Positions 1 to 12,400 of a stretch of DNA of 64,000 nt are shown here, in pieces. Location of the stretch: NCBI GenBank assembly GCA_022495005.1, contig JAGYXB010002069.1:1922001-1986000 (forward strand). Direction: 5' to 3'. Source of the stretch: Rhyacophila brunnea (lineage: Eukaryota; Arthropoda; Insecta; Trichoptera; Rhyacophilidae). The position numbers and the translations under genes were made by a program. Positions within the stretch are counted from its first letter, which is position 1. Every line of letters begins with the position of its first letter. Below the pieces are notes generated by a model. It had not been told where the DNA came from. It did no database searches and saw only the letters and a program-made list of their open reading frames with translations.

Positions 1-1110
1 TGAATCTACTGAAGGAATGAAATATTTCTTTATTTTTAATATTTCATAATAACAGGTGATATAATTATTATAATATCTACATATTTATACCAATCCACTA
101 CGGGCTCCGCAACCTGATGCTACTCCTGTTAGATATACGAATTGTTATAGTTATAAAAAATTGTGATATTGTATACCTAATATATACTATTTTCATCATC
201 CTTATCACCATCAATCTGGATCTATCCACTGCTGGATGAAGGCCTCCTCAACCTTATTCTACTCCTTACTTAAACATGAATTGTTATATTTATTAAAATT
301 GGTAATATTATAATATTATTTACCTATCTATATATAATGCCATTATTATCAAGAGCCTCAATTAATCCACTGCTGGATGAAGGCCTCTCTACGTTGATTG
401 TATTCTTGACAGTCTTAAATGAATTTCTATATTTATTAAAAATGCTAATGTTATTTATCTACATATTTATATCGTCCTCATCATCATCATCATCAACCAG
501 GATCAATCCACTGCTGGATGAAGGGTTCCGTAACGTGATTCTACTACTATCGGTTTAACGAATTTGTGATATTATACCTATTTCTATCATCCTTATCATC
601 ATCGACCAGAACCAATCCACTGCTGGATAAAGGCCTCCCATAGCCTGATTATACTCCTTTCTGTCATTTGAATTGCTGTATTGATCAAAATTTGTGATAT
701 TATATTATATCTATTTATAATGCCATTATCATCATGAGCCTGAATCAATCCACTGGTGGATAAAGGCCTCTCTAAGTTGTTTATATTTCTGTCGGTCATA
801 TGAATTGCTATATTTATAAAAATTGCTGATATTATATTTACCCATTTATAATATCGTCATTATCATCATCAACCAAGATCAATCCACTGCTGGATGAAGG
901 TTATCTCAACCTAATTCTACTCTTCTTGGTCATATAAACTGCTATATTTTTTTAAATTTGTGATTTTATATACCTAACCATTTATATCGTCACTATCGTC
1001 ATCAACCTGTATCAATCTACTGCTGGATGAAGGCCTCTTTAAGCTGATTCCACATCTTTAGGTCTTATAAATTCCTATTCTTATCAGAATTGGTCTAGTC
1101 CTCTCAGATA
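1..1110. repeat. Tandem array of a ~130-140 bp unit, at least 8 copies
   Basis: The phrase ATCCACTGCTGGATGAAGG, or a close variant, recurs at about 93 (decayed), 224, 365, 506, 615, 748, 882 and 1015. The spacings are about 131, 141, 141, 109, 133, 134 and 133. Each unit also carries a CATCATCATC-like run just before this phrase and a tail resembling GAATTGTTATATTTATTAAAA. The window begins inside a unit, so the array probably extends to the left. The short ORFs here are by-products of the repeat. A related phrase occurs once more near 46180-46212. It lies in a presumed SIK intron. Confidence 0.9.
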
Positions 1111-1979
1111 TAATATGTATTGCTTTATTATTTATCAACATTTGTTTCGATATGAATATCCCTCACCGCGAAACTGTATTGTGCAAGGTTAATTTTTAAT
1201 TCAAAATTTGATTTTCAAATATTATTCTATGGCTTCAAAATCGTTTATTTTTAATAGACAATGAAACAAAATGTTTAAATTTTTTTTTACGCTGCTAACC
1301 TTTTTCTATTATCTAAATGGGACCCGAAAGAGATTAATATTCACGTTATATTGGATCGTTTTTTATATTATTAACATATATAGCTGTATATTCGAATGAT
1401 TGAGGTGTATAATTATTTTTCATATTTAAATGCACATACCTACACATATATTGTATTAAAATTAAAATGTCAGTGGTAGCAATCGGCGATTGCTAGCTGT
1501 TCTGCTAGGCCAAGCAGCCTGAGGTGGTGTCAGACGATATTGTGAAAACCAAACTCCAGAATAGACTACGCATAATATGACCCCAAATTTATATTGGCAG
1601 TGACGACTTGCAAATCGTAAAACTGACAAATCAGCGAAATGTCAAACTGTCTGAGGTGAATGAAAATTCATCCCGAAGGAAAAACTATAGCGCCGTCTAT
1701 GCATACTTCACAATTATATTACTATCCAACATCGCCAAGCCGTCTGCAAGACCTAGCGAGACAGACTGGCGACCGCCAGCTGGCTCTGCTAGTAATTATT
1801 AATATTAATTATGTAAATAACCATTTTCACAATAACGATGATATTAATATATTTAAATATGTATACCTATATATATATATATCATATTTGGTATCCGGGT
1901 ATCGCTTTTCAGTATCATTGAGCGATGCATTTTGCGGTTATGAGGTAATCAACTGAAGAAAAGTAACAAATTTCCATTA
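1111..1979. other. No gene seen (intronic, AT-rich)
   Basis: This is AT-rich sequence between the tandem array and a non-LTR fragment, presumably within a SIK intron. The ORFs of 64 and 98 codons have no recognisable domain or credible exon borders. Confidence 0.6.
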
Positions 1980-2465
1980 TTCGGTTTGTGTAAATACTGT
2001 ACTCAACCGAGGTGTCGCAAATCCACAATCTCGGGGTGATTATTAATTACACTTTGACGTTTACTACCACTTTGATTCGATTATTTCCAAAGCCAATTTA
2101 ATGCTAGATTTTCTTTTGAGGCTATCGAAGGATCTCAAAAAACCTTCTACCAAAATTCTTCTTTATAACACTCTGGTACGATCGCAACTCGAATACTGCA
2201 GTTCAGCATGGAACCCACACTATACTATTCATGTCAACAGATTGGAACGAGTGCAAAAACGTTTGTTAAATTTAATTATCTATCTTTCAGCAATCACCTC
2301 AATATCAACTCACCCAATTATTCTTCCCAAATGGAACATTTCAAAATACAATCTTTGTACTTTGTATCTATCTTAAAAATAATTAATAACCATTCAGATT
2401 CCCCACAACTACTGTCATACACTAGATTTAATTTATACCTACTTCACTGTTACTTTCCACCGATG
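1980..2465 (+). mobile_element. Non-LTR retrotransposon 3' fragment (Jockey/CR1-like)
   Basis: The reading frame from 2101 contains LVRSQLEYCSSAWNPHY followed by RLERVQKRLL. This is the hallmark C-terminal segment that follows the reverse transcriptase palm in Jockey/CR1-type elements. The frame then shifts, with the continuation FVSILKIINNHSDSPQLL read in the frame starting at 2208. That tail resembles the one at 33860-33930 in the larger non-LTR copy, which suggests related families. The fragment is truncated at its 5' end, frameshifted and non-functional. It sits in a SIK intron. Confidence 0.75.
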
Positions 2466-3176
2466 GTGGTAATGAGGCCACGCGTTGCTCATGGGCGGTA
2501 AATGAAGGAACGAATACGATCATTACAACTTTTGAAAGCAGTGGCAATTTTCCATGAAGCAGACGATGCGGTCGCTTCGTTAGAAAACACCGATATAATA
2601 GTTTTTACTAGTAAAATATAGTAAAATTATTATCGCTCCATCTCGCGGAAAACATATTTTGACCGTCTGAGCTATGTAGATGTAGGTACCATAATATTGT
2701 AATAGAATATCCTACACACTTTTTTTTTATATAAAATATACATTTAATTTGATAACTATGTAAATTTGAGAAACTTGTCGAGCGCTCCGGTTCGTAAACT
2801 TTTTCATTTCGACCGCTGGGTTTAAGTATTCGATAGTACACAGTTCATTCATTAAACTAAAATACAAAATGGAGACTTCGGAGTAAAGCCTTTATCTCCT
2901 ACTATCCGAAATAATGGCCGTGTGACTTTATAATTTATTATATTACTACCATGTTTTATAACACAGGTTACGTAATACTCAGGCCCTTGCTGTTTCCCCG
3001 AGCGACTGGTGGAGAAGATCGGGATTTTTTTTTACAAATTAATTCTCGATCGGTTCGTTCATATTCCTTACTGACACGTTATTATTTAAGTGACAGTACT
3101 TTGTGATTTAATATTAATTTCAAGATGTTATTAATTAATGGTTTAATTTTCAATTGTATTCATATTCGTATTCCAG
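2466..3176. other. SIK intron sequence, no gene seen
   Basis: This is AT-rich sequence ending in the acceptor TTCCAG at 3171-3176, just before the first SIK exon in the window. No other feature was recognised. Confidence 0.6.
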
Positions 3177-3424
3177 AGTCTCCGGGCCAACAGCTACGAC
3201 CACCACGCCGCGATCTACCTGCTCCTCCTCGAGCGGCTGAAGCACAGGGCGGCGGACAGCGGCGCCGGGGGCGGTGCGCAGGCGCGGCGGAGGCCCTCAT
3301 CCGTCGCCGAGCAGGCCATCGCGAGGAAGGGGGGCGTTCCTCAGCTGCAGCCCGGACAGCAAGTCTCCGGCTCTGGCCAGCATCACGACCAGCCGACGAG
3401 AAGGTCCAGTGAACACGCGCATAG
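3177..3424 (+). CDS. Sik2: SIK exon: end of UBA region and first PKA-type site
   Basis: The acceptor AG is at 3175-3176 and the donor GT at 3425-3426. The frame starts at 3177 (Ser-Leu-Arg-Ala-Asn) and ends with two bases of an Arg codon that is completed by base 4034. GC content is much higher than in the flanking introns. The longer open frame starting at 3125 runs in a different phase and is a shadow. Confidence 0.92.
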
Positions 3425-6400
3425 GTATTTTTATGTCAACAATAATAAATGTTGATATTATTTTTTATAGAGGGAGGGAAATAAGGTTCTATCCTTAATA
3501 CCTCTTTTCATGTACTAAAATATATCTCCCACAGAATATATAAATTAGTATTTGTTGATACTATTCCTGTTCATTTTTCTCATATTCATCGGACGAATGT
3601 AATTTAATATTTTTAAAACAGTACATAATATGGGAACTTGTAATAAATACATAATCAATTTTAACCCACAGCTATTGGTGATTACTGATGGAAGACAAAT
3701 TTTTGTCATTGTGGTGTGGGCTTCGACCACCCCCAACATTGCTGTCCACAGTGTCCATCGCCATCTTCAACTTGCCCTGGAATGCCCAGAGTCACTAGGT
3801 CCTTTCTACTCCGTCCAGCCACCGGAGTTGTGGTCATTTGGTCTCTAAGCGCTTCGACGATAATCTTCGTCTATTATTACTATAATACTCATCCCTTTAG
3901 AGTTTACAAAGTACACGATATTCAGCTCATTCTGAACATTGATATAACATAATTGTAGTCATCATTTTATTCTCTTGTCATTCCGGTTGCTGGTTGACGT
4001 CAACGGTTTCAGTGTTTTCTTTAATATTTCCAGATTATCCAGATCTCCCGAGACCCACCTGTCGCGGGCGCCCCCTTCGCCTCCTCGCGCACCTTCGGAC
4101 CCTTCGTCGTCGGAAACGCAGCGCCTGCTTTCGCTGGCCAACGTCAACATGACCGAGCAGAGACTGCTGCAGAGAAACCTCGAACTGGGAGACGCCCACC
4201 GGAGCTTCCTCGTCGGAAACTTCGACCTCCTCGGCTCCGCTGGAATCCCGTCCGGAGACGACGCCGGCAGGCTCCAATCCATGCGAAACATCGACATGCT
4301 GGACCCCGGCATGAGGCTGCTGGGAAAATCTAACATGGAGAGCATCGCTTCCTCGCACAGAATCCTCACCAGCACGCTGGAACAGCATCAGAAGATAATG
4401 AAGCAATCCAGCGAAGACTGCAGAAGGCTGCTTCAGCATTCTACCACCGTAGGGCCCGATCCGAGATACGCGAACTCCGACGGAAGCCGATTACTCACTT
4501 CTTCGAGTTTCGATTCCAAGTGCACCATCGACACGGCGAAATTATCCAATATCGATACGGCTGGCGTCAACAGCGCTTCTATTCCTCTGCAAAACTCTAC
4601 CTCTGCCACTAGTTTCGCTTCGGAACCGCTCAAAATGTTGAACACTTCCACGACCTTCACCATGAGTTCGGAGGCCGCGAAACTCATGAGCACCCTTCAG
4701 CAGTCTCCTCTGCCGTTACCCAACGCGGAGAATAATAAAATGAACAATTACGACCCGAACCGACTCGTCTCTCACGCTCAACAGCAGGACATCTCCAGAC
4801 TTCAGAGCAGCACTCCTCCTTTTAAAGACTACATGAATCACATTCAAACTTATTCGTATATTCAAAACACTGTCCTGCCTCCTCTTCCGAATACTGACGC
4901 GCTCAGCAACTTGACTGCGAATAATGATATTTTTAATAACACCGGCGTGTACAGAAACGATAGTAAATTTCAAAATAGATATATTAACTCTCAGAATTAC
5001 ATGCCGCTCGGTTCTAACTCGACGGGTAAGACCGTGGAGTTCCAGCAGCAGTACTCTTCGTCGACGGACGAGGGCTGCGAGACTGACATGGATGACCTGT
5101 CCAGCATTCCGAGTGCGCCGCATCGGATCGGATCATACGCCAGCTCGAGTTCCAGCAGCGGCGTCGTCAACTTTTACAACACCAAGAGTCTGAGTCAAAA
5201 CTTGAGCTGCGATTCGTCTCAGAGCAATTTTTCCGCTTTCGAAAGTCTGGACTACCAGTTGTCGGATTGTTCCAGCGACCTCACGAGCAGCCTCCCCAGC
5301 TGTACGTCGACGGACGACAAACTGTCGTACGAAAACAACTCTATGATCAACACTAGTCCTATGCATCCGTGCGTATACGTCTCCACCAGCAATAATAAAT
5401 CGCCTTGCAGTGGCTTCCTGAGCAGACACAATCCTCTATCGTATCAGACCGGTAACAAGAACTGTCCCAGGAGTGGGACGAGGAGTCCGGTGGACTTTAG
5501 AGAGGGAAGACGGGCGAGCGACGGATTGGTCGCGCAGCAGGTTATATCTCAGGCCACCGAAGCCCAGAAAAATACGGTGGCTTTCAACAGTCAGCGTTTG
5601 AACGAGGGCTGCAAAGCCAAGGGGGTTCTGGAACTTCATTTAGTTCAAAAGGAAGCGCAGAAGCTGAAGACTCAATATCAGGCGAGCGTCCCCGCCGACG
5701 AGATGACCCAGCGCCAGATCCAGCACAATCAGTTCTCGGCTTCCTACAGTCCGCACTTTATGGAATCCAAGAGCGGGCTGCCGAAGCGGATAAGTCTACC
5801 GGAGAATTTCAATTACACTAACACGTCGCCACCTTTACCCGCCAGTCCAAAAATGTCAGCTCAAGGCCATCAATCGTCGGAGTCGGCCGATCAGGTCTTG
5901 AACGCTCCGAATAATTCATCTCTTCAGAATATCAAACCTCCCCTCCAGCAGCAGCTGATGCAGCACCGGCTGCTCCAGCAGAAGAGGCAGATTCTTCAAA
6001 AGCAGGTGGCGATGGGGCAGGCCAACGCCAACGGTGGCGTGGACCCTGCCGCCGCTGCCAACCTTCACTCTTTGCAGATGGGGCTTAGCCGGAGACAGAT
6101 GTTACGGCAGCAGAGTTACAAGATCGCTCAACAGCAGCAAATATTACCGCCGCTGCCCGTTCCGCTGTCGGAGAGTGAAAACGAAGACCTCCTAGCCTTT
6201 CAGGCGATCGTCGAAGGCCCCAATCGCTCGCCCAAGACGGCTGTCAACGAAAATCAAGAATCGTCTCCCGCGTTTCCCTACCAAGGCGCCATGGACATCT
6301 CTCTGATGGGCAAAGACAAGACCGGGAACAGCGAAAACTGGTCCAATTTACCGAGCTCCCTGCAGAACGCCTGCCAGATAAGCGAACTGGCTGGAAAACC

Positions 6401-9400
6401 GGGGCATATTCAGGCTCCGCACCCCGGAGTTTCCGGAGGGACCGCGAGTCTGTCTCTGAAGGAACCCGGTCACGCTTCGGGGGCCCTGTGGGGCAACGCG
6501 CCCCCCTGGCCCAACAGCAACCTCTTTCAGACCCCTCAGTGCTTTCAGGTATATCACCGAATCAATTGAATGCAGCCGGTTTGTTTTCAGTAATTGTCGA
6601 TTGAAAGTATGTAGGTAATTGAAATTTGTTCCTGCCGCTTGCGTGTGAAGTCTTTCCAATTTGGCACAAACTATCCTTGATTTGTTTATTAAATATATAT
6701 TTTATATTTACCTATTAATATTATTGTAAAATTGTGAAAATATCGTAATGGTAGATTTATCATGATTTTGTAAGTTCACTGATTCCAAAAAGAGTATCCA
6801 AAAAGTGCATGTCCTAATGAGAAGTTTGTTTTAGATAAATCTTTAACATAAGCCTTAGTCGAATATAATATAATATAATATAAAATATATACGTATCTTT
6901 AGTGTTTGTAATTACTTTATGATTTATTAAATTTAGCGATAATTATTGTATTCTATTGTTATACTTATTATGCTTTAGTATTCGTAAATATTAATTAATT
7001 AGTAGATGTTCGATTAAATTTGTGATTATTGAAAACGATAAAATTTGTAATAGTTAATTATTTTTTATTTCGAGATTGATTTAGCAATCAAAACTTTTGC
7101 AAGCACAGTAGAAAGCAGTATCAACTCTTAAAATGTACAAGTAAAACAGGCTACTTTTCCTTTTCATATGACAAATTTCAGTAGCGAAGGAGCGAAGGAT
7201 GGAGGTAGACTGGATCCGCCATAAATAGTGCACATTAAACTTTGTTAGTCATACGTATTTGTTTTTATTAGACTACAATTTACAGATGGTGTTCGTTAGT
7301 TTTAAAAAATCAATTAAACCCTGCCTAAACTAAACCATAATAGTTTTGTTATACTTTGGGCAATACGACAAAATTGTACACACTTTTTCATTCATACTTA
7401 TTTATTTTCGTTGGATTAAGAATACATATTACACATATTGTTGGTTCATTCTTTTTAAATTCATTATGCCCTGCCTAAACCAAACTCTAATAGATTAAAA
7501 ATATTATTCTATTCATAACATATCCAAAGTTATGTATGATTTAATTGCATATTTTTTAATATTTTATAGATAGACGAGTATTTTTTGACTATTATCTATT
7601 ATGGCTTGGTTTCGCAGGATTTAATTGAATCTTAATTTATTAACTGCGGAGCTTTTAATTACTATTTAATTACCATATTTAAATAACATGCTAATTACAT
7701 CGAATGGCCAATTAATTAGTGTACAACAGGTGTGCCGTCCGCGTTGAAAGGATTAAAAACTAACCAACACCATTTGTAAATTGTAGTCTTATTTCAAAAC
7801 AAATACGTATGACTGACAAAGTTTAGTGTACACTATTTATGGCGGATCTTAACAGCCTACTTCCACCCTTCGCCTCTGACAGATTTAGTACGTAGTGGCA
7901 AAATAAAAATCATTTCCAACATTTTAAGTTACTTTTACTTATATTAAAAGTAAAAATATTTAGGTGTTATGGAGGTATAAAAAAACTTTCACCACATGAA
8001 GGGTCATAATATTGTTATTCTTTTCTTCTTCTCGGTCATTCCCTCATGGCTGAGGATCGTGACCGCCCTGTAATTCAGTCATTTTCTGAGCGACCAAGAC
8101 TCTCTCGGTCTTATGCTTCTCTCGGGACAGAGTGAAGCCTGCCCCCAGTGAGCTCCTTCACTCAGTCACTCCAGCGTGCCAAGCTACCCAAAACCTCCGG
8201 GTTATCCGATCCGCTCCGAATAATATGTCCAAAAAATCGAGAGCTGTTCCTTTATCTGTAGTCTATGACTGATTGACCGGTTCATCCTGTGCTCTGTCCG
8301 ACAAAATACAAAACATTCAGCGCCGGCCGGCACCATATTTTGAAGGCATTGAATGCATTTCGTTCCTTTCCATGAGATAACAAATTCCACATTCTGTAAC
8401 TCTTCACCGCCCCATCTCCTTTACATCGCATATAATCAGTACCGATTATGCACTCAGTCAGATCAACTCACAGTAAGCCGTTTAAAGCAAAAGCAACTTC
8501 ATTCAGGATGAAAAGTCACTTTTTCTTAATAGTTGTTTTCCTCACTCCAGAGGGTCGCGAATTTTACTAAGCGGAACGTATATGGCTATGGCCGTTGCCA
8601 TTCTTTCTCGTGTTCCACAGCCCTGCGAATATTAATGGAGAGAAGCCGGCGGCGTTTTTCATTTAGTTGGTGCACCTTTCCTGTTCTCTCCGTTATTCGG
8701 CTTTGTCGGTGACTGGTTTCTCAAAATTTTCAACAATGTGTCGGTGCGCTTGGCCGTTCATAAAATTTGGAACATATTCTTCCAGTATCATATCTTACGA
8801 GTCGTTTTCTCTCTCTCGCTTTTAGTGTCCACACTTCTAGATCATATAGGTATACGGAGAAGACATGTTCTTACTGGACGTCCTCTAATGTGCCTGGTTG
8901 TGTTTTGCTTTTCCAAATTTAGTCTGACGTAGATTTGGCAGGTATTACCAATCTACCATTTTCGATTGCATATGAACTCAGATACACAAAGTCATGGACA
9001 ATTTCCAGACCATTCGGTGCCATGACTACCATTGATCATCAGTTTTATCTCTGACTTATTTACCTCAGGCCTTACCAGTGTACTTCCTGTCTCCACTCTG
9101 AGGAGAAGGTTATTTAATTTATTCTTGACCGGTTGAGAGTTTCATACCTCCATAATATACAATATGTTTCAAAGTAGTTATATCATTTTATTTTAAACTG
9201 AAAGTTTCATCGGTTCTTGCAATTTATTATGTTGTGAAATTAACAAAATTTTAAATCTAAAATCTCTTCGTGTTCGACACAGTTTGTATTGAAGTATTTT
9301 TGATTCACACAAATTTAGCAATCCACTGTATTTAGTTCCTATTTGCAAGTGATTTTTGGTTGCTGATATGTAGAGCTTGCAGAAATAAGGTAAAATAGAA

Positions 9401-12400
9401 TTGTGACACGAAAATTATATCATGATTCTATTTTGCCACTTGCGCTGTATCGTTCTGCTGCAAAGTATGGCTTGCGTGCAATTTTTATAATAGTGCTGTA
9501 ATCATCTTTTTCATTTATGATTCTGATAACGATTCATAGTAATGATTATGTACCTATCCATAATGCATTCATGCTTTATTAAAAGATTGAATGTTTCAAT
9601 ATTTATAATCACCAATAAATCATATTATTAATGAAAAACTTTGGCTTTTATTTTTTATTCCTTGTTTTGCTTTTTTGGCTTTCATTTTAAATTCACAAAT
9701 AATACCCACTCGAAACAATGCTTGAAGAATGTTGTTTTTAGTTTGATTTTTTTTTGTTTTTTCAAACATTTTCTTTTCATTCAAAAATTATGTTACACTT
9801 TGATTCTGTCAAAATACGGTACAGACCTACAAACTTATCCGAAGAATGGGATGGGGGAGCCACTGTCGAAAACTACCCAATCAAGACTAGTAACTAGACA
9901 AAATCTGACATTCGAATGACATTTCGAAATGGCGTCGTATTGTAGTTTGTAGTTCCATTTTTAGCCATTCTACAGATAAGTTTGTAGGTCTGTTGGTCCA
10001 AATACGTCATTATGTACTTTAGAAACAGTTCAAAGATCTTTCACCCTTTAAGTATGAGATAATATTCTTAGTTTTTTTTTTTCTTAATTGACAGTAGTAA
10101 TTGCAAAGTCAGTAACTTACTTCCATTTGTTAATAATTTTGTTTTAGCTACATTCTACAATGTGTTAGATCCAGAGATGTTGAAGAAAACCTTCTTATAT
10201 AGAAACGAAAGCGATGCGATAAAAAGAACCACTAGCATCAATAATTTTCGTACATACTTTCATATTTTTACAATGACAATAATGTCATTAAATTTGTTAT
10301 TTAACCTAATTTTTTTTAGAACCTATGACATTTCAATAGTTTCAAATTACGTCAACTCCCGATTTGAACATTTTTCGATAATTTTAGACCAATTTGTATT
10401 TAAATCATTTTTAATTATATACCCTTTGTCAAATACATAGTGGTTAAAATGGTTTCCTCACTTTTCTCGAAACAAAAAAATTTGATGGTTTTTACCTTAA
10501 TTTAATAAACTCATTTTCGGAGCTATAGCTCTGAAAATTTATAACCTGAAATAGCTGTCAATATAAATACTCCAGATAGAATAGAATTAACTTTAAAAAA
10601 ATGGTTTCAAAACCATTATAATGGAGGTCTGTCATGGTAACGTCAGTTCAATTAATACGAGAAACATCTTCTAAAAATATAGAACTCATTCTATTCTGTA
10701 ATTAATATACATAACGTAGAACAACCTCAGGATGATACATATTAGAATTAGATAATAATATTTATATTCGATTTTCAATGTCAAATTTGTATGTATATAA
10801 AATACCTTGTATGAGTATTAATCACATTCAGATGGATTTGGGAAATCTGCTTCATAACTGACACAGGTAATTAATTAATTCATTTCTTTGAATTTCTTTA
10901 TACATAGTTTCAATTTATTTCTGAATAAAAGCTGAAACATGAAGAGATTAAAGTTGTGATTATGTTGAAATGCACGTCGCGTACTATCATGTGACGTCAC
11001 AGTAAGCTGCCTCTACGGGAAAAAAGTGTGTAATGTTGTTTTTCTTGGTGTTTAAAATGTTATCGGACTGATGCTCCCATTCTGTAGCACATTTTGAACC
11101 TTTTAACGAACATTGTTAGTTAACAAAATCTGCCGAAATCACCAGAACAACAATGAGGTCAACTCACGCGAACCGCACTGCATCGACACCTGCATGACTC
11201 AATAAACATTTTCTACATGCCTACGCATTTTCGAATCATGTCAAAATCACGTGTTATTTTGTTTTTAGCCGTTGGCACTATGTATTTTCTATAAGAATGT
11301 TGTCTATTATCTATGGTCTGCGGGTTGGGTTCTGTTCAAAATATTATTGAATTTACAGAAACTCGTTACTAGGTTACTCCATCATTAAATTTACAGACGA
11401 TCTTTGTTCGTTCAAAATATTCTGCAAATTGACAAAACCATAGACTAAATTTGACAGCGTGATAATACGCGACATGCATCTCAATATAATCACAACATAA
11501 TTGACAACATTATGTATTTATAGATTGTGACTTTCCACAAAATTGAGATACTAGCTTTAACGTTTTGTGTTGTCATAAATTATAAAATTAGTACACACTA
11601 AGTTTATGTTATATAATAATATATTATGTAACATAACATAAGTCATAATGCTTAATTGTATTATTAAATTTATTATGTATCAACTGAATATTACATAATA
11701 CGAGGGTGGGTCAATAATTCCTTAGAAAAAAGCATTAAAACAGTTTTTATTTTTGTATTTTTTTTTTATTTCTCAACATAATCTCTTTGGAGCTCAATAC
11801 ACTTGGTTAGACGTTTCTCAATATTTTTTAAACCGTCAGAAAAATAAGTTTTCGGAAGGTCCTCAAAATAAGCATTTATCCGATCGATGACTTCTTCATT
11901 TGAAAAAAAACGTTGTCCACTTAGCCATTTTTTTAAGTTTGGGAAAGGAAAAAGTCACTGGGGGCTAAATCTGGCGAATACGGTGGGTGGTCGACCAATT
12001 CGAACTTCAATTCTTCAATTTTAGCCATTGATCGTAAACATGTGTGAACACGGGCATTGTCCTGATGAAAGAGGATTTTTTTCCTGTTTAAATGAGGCCG
12101 TTTTTCTTCAATTTTGTTTTTTAGCTGGTCCAATAAAGATGCATAATAATCCCCTGTTATTGTTTTTCCTTTTCCAAATAGTCAACGAAAATAATTCCAC
12201 GTGCATCCCAAAATACAGTAGCCATAACCTTACCAGCTGATTTTACGGTTTTCGCCTTCTTTGGACATGGTTTGCCTTAGCAATCCACTGCTTTGACTGT
12301 TCTTTCGTCTCGGGAGTATAGTGGTGTATCCATGTTTCATCTACAGTCACAAAGCGACGAAAAAAATTCATCCGGATTGCGTTGCATGAGCGACAACAGG

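Noticed and set aside
200..1100. CRISPR-like regular spacing of repeats
   Set aside because: The repeat unit and the intervening DNA are both repeated, with 130-140 bp period. This is a eukaryotic tandem array, not direct repeats with unique spacers.
3125..3412. 95-codon plus-strand ORF over the first SIK exon
   Set aside because: It runs in a different phase from the conserved SIK frame, which starts at 3177.
4035..5639. Long antisense ORFs opposite SIK exon 2 (4035-4439, 4433-4693, 4716-5123, 5133-5429, 5436-5639)
   Set aside because: They are shadows of a GC-rich coding exon on the plus strand, with arginine/valine-rich composition and no domains.
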